This document shows positions 60,530 to 64,000 of a stretch of 64,000 nt of DNA, one piece after another (the stretch's first letter is position 1; each line of letters opens with the position of its first letter). A model generated the notes under the pieces. That model saw nothing but the letters and a program-made list of their open reading frames with translations. It was not told the origin of the DNA and made no database searches. Origin of the DNA: Jackrogersella multiformis (taxonomy: Eukaryota > Ascomycota > Sordariomycetes > Xylariales > Hypoxylaceae). The stretch is from positions 1,550,001 to 1,614,000 of the forward strand of contig CADCXD010000008.1 in assembly GCA_902806575.1 (NCBI GenBank). The letters run 5' to 3'. A program made the position numbers and the translations under genes.

Positions 60530-63383
60530 CTTCTAATTATGGTGATAGTTGGCCTTGTAAGATGACAAGGCTCAAGGCGATACAATGTAGGTATGTATGT
60601 AAGCTTACAAAGTTCTTGATGCATCAAAATGCAGTGAGATAGGAGTAAGTCCAATAGGATGTGTTATCGGCACGTAAGAGCCCTCTTTAAAGGTCGCGTC
60701 TCGGTCTCACTGTGAGTAAACAAGGGTTTCCGCCTAAGTATTTGGATCTCTGTACGGTAGTGGGGATGATCCCTAGAGAATATCGCTTGTTTACATATTT
60801 CCTATTGTGGTCTAGCGTAGTACGATGACCCGGGATCTGACAGCCAATCATTCTCACTTTACAGACACATTTCTGGACTTGATCCATATTTTCTCCATTT
60901 TCTCCTATTCTCCAAATCTGTACCCCTCATGCATTGCATTGCATATTAAAGCTGCATATGAGTCCTCAGAGTCTCAGAGCTCTGATCAAACAACTACGCC
61001 AACCATACTGTTTACAACTTATTAAGACGGGTTTCTCAATCTATTATTTATTAATTTATGAATTGGCCATTGTAGATGATATAATATCGCGGGAAGAGCA
61101 GGATCATGCAAGCCACAAGCCAATTTTGGACTTCTTAGGCCTCGGTTCTAAATTTCACAAACACGCCCACAGACACGAGCTGACGAGTAGGCGTATGAAA
61201 CTGTATAACTTACCTAACATATAGTGTAGGGCATAATATCATGACCAGCTCGGACTCAACTTCAGTGAGTCATGTTAGGATAGGGATCAACACGAGAATT
61301 TGCCTCACCGCTACCCACCCAATGATTTATTTACACTGTATATCTCGTCTTTTAACACGGCATCAACCGTCGTTGCCTAAAGCCATCCCCAGCAGGCAGC
61401 ATATGTAAACATCAGTGTCGAGCCTACATCCCATATTCCTAATTGCCATATTGAAATTACCAAAAGAGGTCAGCCCAGAGCCTTACTAAGCTTATCTGAC
61501 ATATGCATGCTGAGTCTCGGTTCCCGGCTAGAAAGCACATATTAGAGAATTGCGGCTCAAGTGCGAACAAGGCTAGGTAGGTTATTGTGATGGTAAGAAC
61601 GCGTCGATGACGTTCCCTTCGATATATCCTGGAAACGGGGCCGATTAACTACCTAGGCACACTAGTAAAGCCCGGCCAACGTTGCTGTATTACGATAATG
61701 CAAGAACACAACATGCACCTTGTTTTTATATTAGCATCGTTCAATACTTGTAAGCAAGCTTGTCTTGTATCCTAAAAGTTAATTCGTAGTTGTTTTCGTC
61801 TCGTCGCTCTCTCAAGAGTCATATATCATGTTTGATACCCCGGGTGCTAGGTGCCATTAATCCGCGCTATGAGGTAAAGAACGAGTTATCACAAGAACGT
61901 CACTTATTACTCGCAGAAGCGGTATAGGAACCTAACGATAGAGTTGAAGACGACCGCTATGAATGGTAGGTAGGCTTAAGCTTGGATAACCAGTCAAAGT
62001 AGACACATACCCTACCACCACCAGTATCTTGGAGTCAATTTTTGAGCTTCCAATACAATAATCTACACTCAAGTCTTGGCGGCTAATCTACAAAACTACC
62101 CCATCTGTAAGCTAATAACTACCTAGGTTAAAGCTATGATCGTAGTATCGGAACTGGAGCCGTGCCGATTAGACCGAAGTCGTTAGTACATTTCCTTCGG
62201 TAAGTTGATCCGTCGAAGAGCTTCTAGGATCTTCCCGTTAGTCCCCAGGCCGAAGCTACGTAGATGGCATCTCCAACAATAATTTGACTTGCCATGGATT
62301 GTGTGCTGCGCAAATCTATAAAATAGTAGAGCTGGTAATACGTGGGCTTTAACATGAGAGTAGGAGAGAGATAACAATGAAATCAATTTCCTGCCAAACG
62401 AAAAGTTGATGACTACCTACTGAGATTACCTGAGGGGTCTATACGGATCTTGCAGGAGATATACTACCCGCAGTACCTACTTATTGTGTGTCTCCGGCGT
62501 CGGATCGCCCTTTCAGCTCCCGCTCTTCGGCTAGTTTTCGCTGACTGTAGTATCGACGCTTGCAGGGGTACCGAGATGGACGAATTATAGGGGGGGAGAA
62601 ACAAGGGGAGAATCACTACGGGGAAATTTCTACGCCCCCTCAGCACGTCAACCACGCATGTCGACATCTGCCGCCCAATCTGGCGGGCCTGCTTTAGAAT
62701 GCAAGTCTAGTACATAGTGGTATGGTAAAGCCAGAAGCCAATGAGGGGAGCCGATCCTGCTGGTTTTATAGTAATATCGAGGCTTTCTCGCTCTCCAAAT
62801 GCCAAGGATCGACGAACTCCTATGAATCGAAATCACACAATGACGCGTATTGTCAAATATCTAACAGCGACGACAGGGATAGCTAGCTAGCTACCGTTGC
62901 ATTCATGCCGTCTAGGTAAGCTTCTTTGATCCCGATGCGAGTTTAATCAACACCGCATACTGCGTGCGTGCCTAAGTGCCTAGGCAGAATTGGCTAGTTA
63001 GGGAATTAGAATAACTCTCCATAGTAAGACGGTAGTGCTACGGTGATAGGAGTTGATAGCCGTTTGTCATATCATTTGTACACTATGCGGGCACTCTGCT
63101 ACCTTGTTAATTTATTTTACCCATCCCATAGCTGTCAACGGTGACTCTTCTTCCCCTTACTTAAAAAAATTCCTTTAAGAGGGTGGTTTTTAGCTGTAGC
63201 TAACGATCTACTGCCACAAGTTTTACTCTGTTCAATCTAATGACTCTGTCGTCAACCTGAACTTATTGATTGGCTTTGTTCTACTCCGGAAACACTAATA
63301 GGCCGTAAGTTGTGTTCGTGAGTCGTTCCTGGCGGCTTTTCTTCCGCGCGGCCACCAGTTCCGCGGCGTTTCTAGGACCCACG
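60530..63383. other. Divergent intergenic region between the coiled-coil and MFS genes
   Basis: About 2.85 kb with no supportable gene. Frames of 60-96 codons (for example 60934-61224, +) show no domain. ACCTAGG motifs occur near 61651 and 62121. The last 250 bases before the transporter are AT-richer with a (T)n/(A)n switch near 63160-63190, as in a promoter. Confidence 0.55.
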
Positions 63384-64000
63384 ATGATGGGACAGACGGA
63401 TCCGGAGAAGGGGCTTGGCGAGGACACGGGAGGGTCCGAACGGATTGAGACCCATGACGGGACGTCGCGCGAGGACTCACTCGAGCGGGAAAAGCAGCAG
63501 GACTGGCGTAGGAATAGTTTTCGAAGCCGCGCATCAAATGCCTCTAACGATAGCGACCCGTTGGCGCCGCTGGAACTGGCGCTCTCGCCCGGCGAGGAAA
63601 CATATGAGGAGATTGCTCGCATACGCACAACCACCAGTGTCGGGAGTTCGGCGTCACGCCCCTCGGATTTCGAGGTCATGTTCGAGGATAACGACCCGGA
63701 AAACCCGCGGAACTGGCCTCTATGGTACCGGGCGTCGATCGTGTTCGCCATCTCGTACACGACGTGGGTGGTCGTGTTTTACAGCACGAGCTACACGGCC
63801 TCGACCCCGGGTTTGATGGAGGAGTTTGGCGTCTCCAGCACCGTCGCGACGCTTGGCGTCACTACTTACCTGCTTGGGCTAGCAACGGGCAGCTTGCTCG
63901 TCGCGCCGGCGAGTGAGCTGTATGGCCGCAGGCCCGTGTACATCCTCTGCATGATTTGCTTCACGCTTTTGGTAATCCCGTGCTGTCTGGCGACGTCGTT
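63384..64000 (+). CDS. MFS transporter (DHA1-type drug/polyamine proton antiporter), N-terminal part
   Basis: The first 205 codons are present; the frame is open at the window edge. Two adjacent ATGs (63384 and 63387) could serve as the start, and an upstream exon cannot be excluded. The N-terminal 115 residues are hydrophilic and acidic/Ser-rich. The fungal DHA1 signature DPENPRNWPLWYR then leads into TM1 (ASIVFAISYTTWVVVFYSTS). TM2 follows as TVATLGVTTYLLGLATGSLL, then the cytoplasmic motif A variant APASELYGRRPVYI and the start of TM3. Family members export toxic compounds or polyamines at the plasma membrane. The substrate cannot be told from this part, and no cluster partner is visible on the left. 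Confidence 0.9.
   Translation, partial: MMGQTDPEKGLGEDTGGSERIETHDGTSREDSLEREKQQDWRRNSFRSRASNASNDSDPLAPLELALSPGEETYEEIARIRTTTSVGSSASRPSDFEVMFEDNDPENPRNWPLWYRASIVFAISYTTWVVVFYSTSYTASTPGLMEEFGVSSTVATLGVTTYLLGLATGSLLVAPASELYGRRPVYILCMICFTLLVIPCCLATS

Overview
The window reads as nuclear DNA of a filamentous ascomycete (Pezizomycotina, most likely a Sordariomycete). Every recognisable gene is a fungal nuclear gene. Coding regions are broken by short introns (about 40-170 nt) with GTRAGT-type donors, CTAAC/GCTAAT branch sites and YAG acceptors. Gene density is low: roughly ten supported protein genes in 64 kb, separated by long AT-richer intergenic DNA peppered with the short palindrome ACCTAGGT and CCTA/TAGG runs. 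No rRNA, intact tRNA, CRISPR, plasmid feature or intact transposon was seen. The exon joins given here were read by eye from splice signals and frame.

Left end (1-15.8 kb): the 5' end of a Gti1/Pac2 (WOPR) transcription factor runs off the left edge on the minus strand, followed by about 15 kb with no gene I can support. Centre-left (15.8-37.3 kb), the gene-rich part: mitochondrial asparaginyl-tRNA synthetase (-), a PARG-like macrodomain protein (+), the COPII cargo adaptor Sec24 (-), divergent from it the pre-mRNA 3'-end factor Cft2/CPSF100 (+), a possible 59-residue small protein (-), a 2EXR-domain protein (+), and a fused LrgA-LrgB membrane protein (+) with five exons.

Centre-right (37.3-58.3 kb): 7 kb without a clear gene, including a GC-richer island of decayed-looking reading frames, then a grainyhead/CP2-type transcription factor related to Neurospora csp-2 (-). 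About 11 kb of gene-poor DNA lies upstream of it, holding microsatellites, a possible fragment of a carbamoyl-phosphate synthase, a possible GPI-anchored-protein 3' end and a 56-residue candidate small membrane protein. Right end (58.3-64 kb): a GC-rich, single-exon coiled-coil protein of unknown function (-) and the 5' part of a DHA1-type MFS transporter (+) that leaves the window.

There is no biosynthetic cluster or operon-like system. The genes are mostly housekeeping (secretion, mRNA 3'-end formation, mitochondrial translation) mixed with two developmental regulators. The most notable features are the very long non-coding regions upstream of both regulators, the dense dispersed palindrome, an uncharacterised LrgAB fusion, a PARG-like protein with altered signature residues, and three small candidate genes that ordinary length cut-offs would miss.
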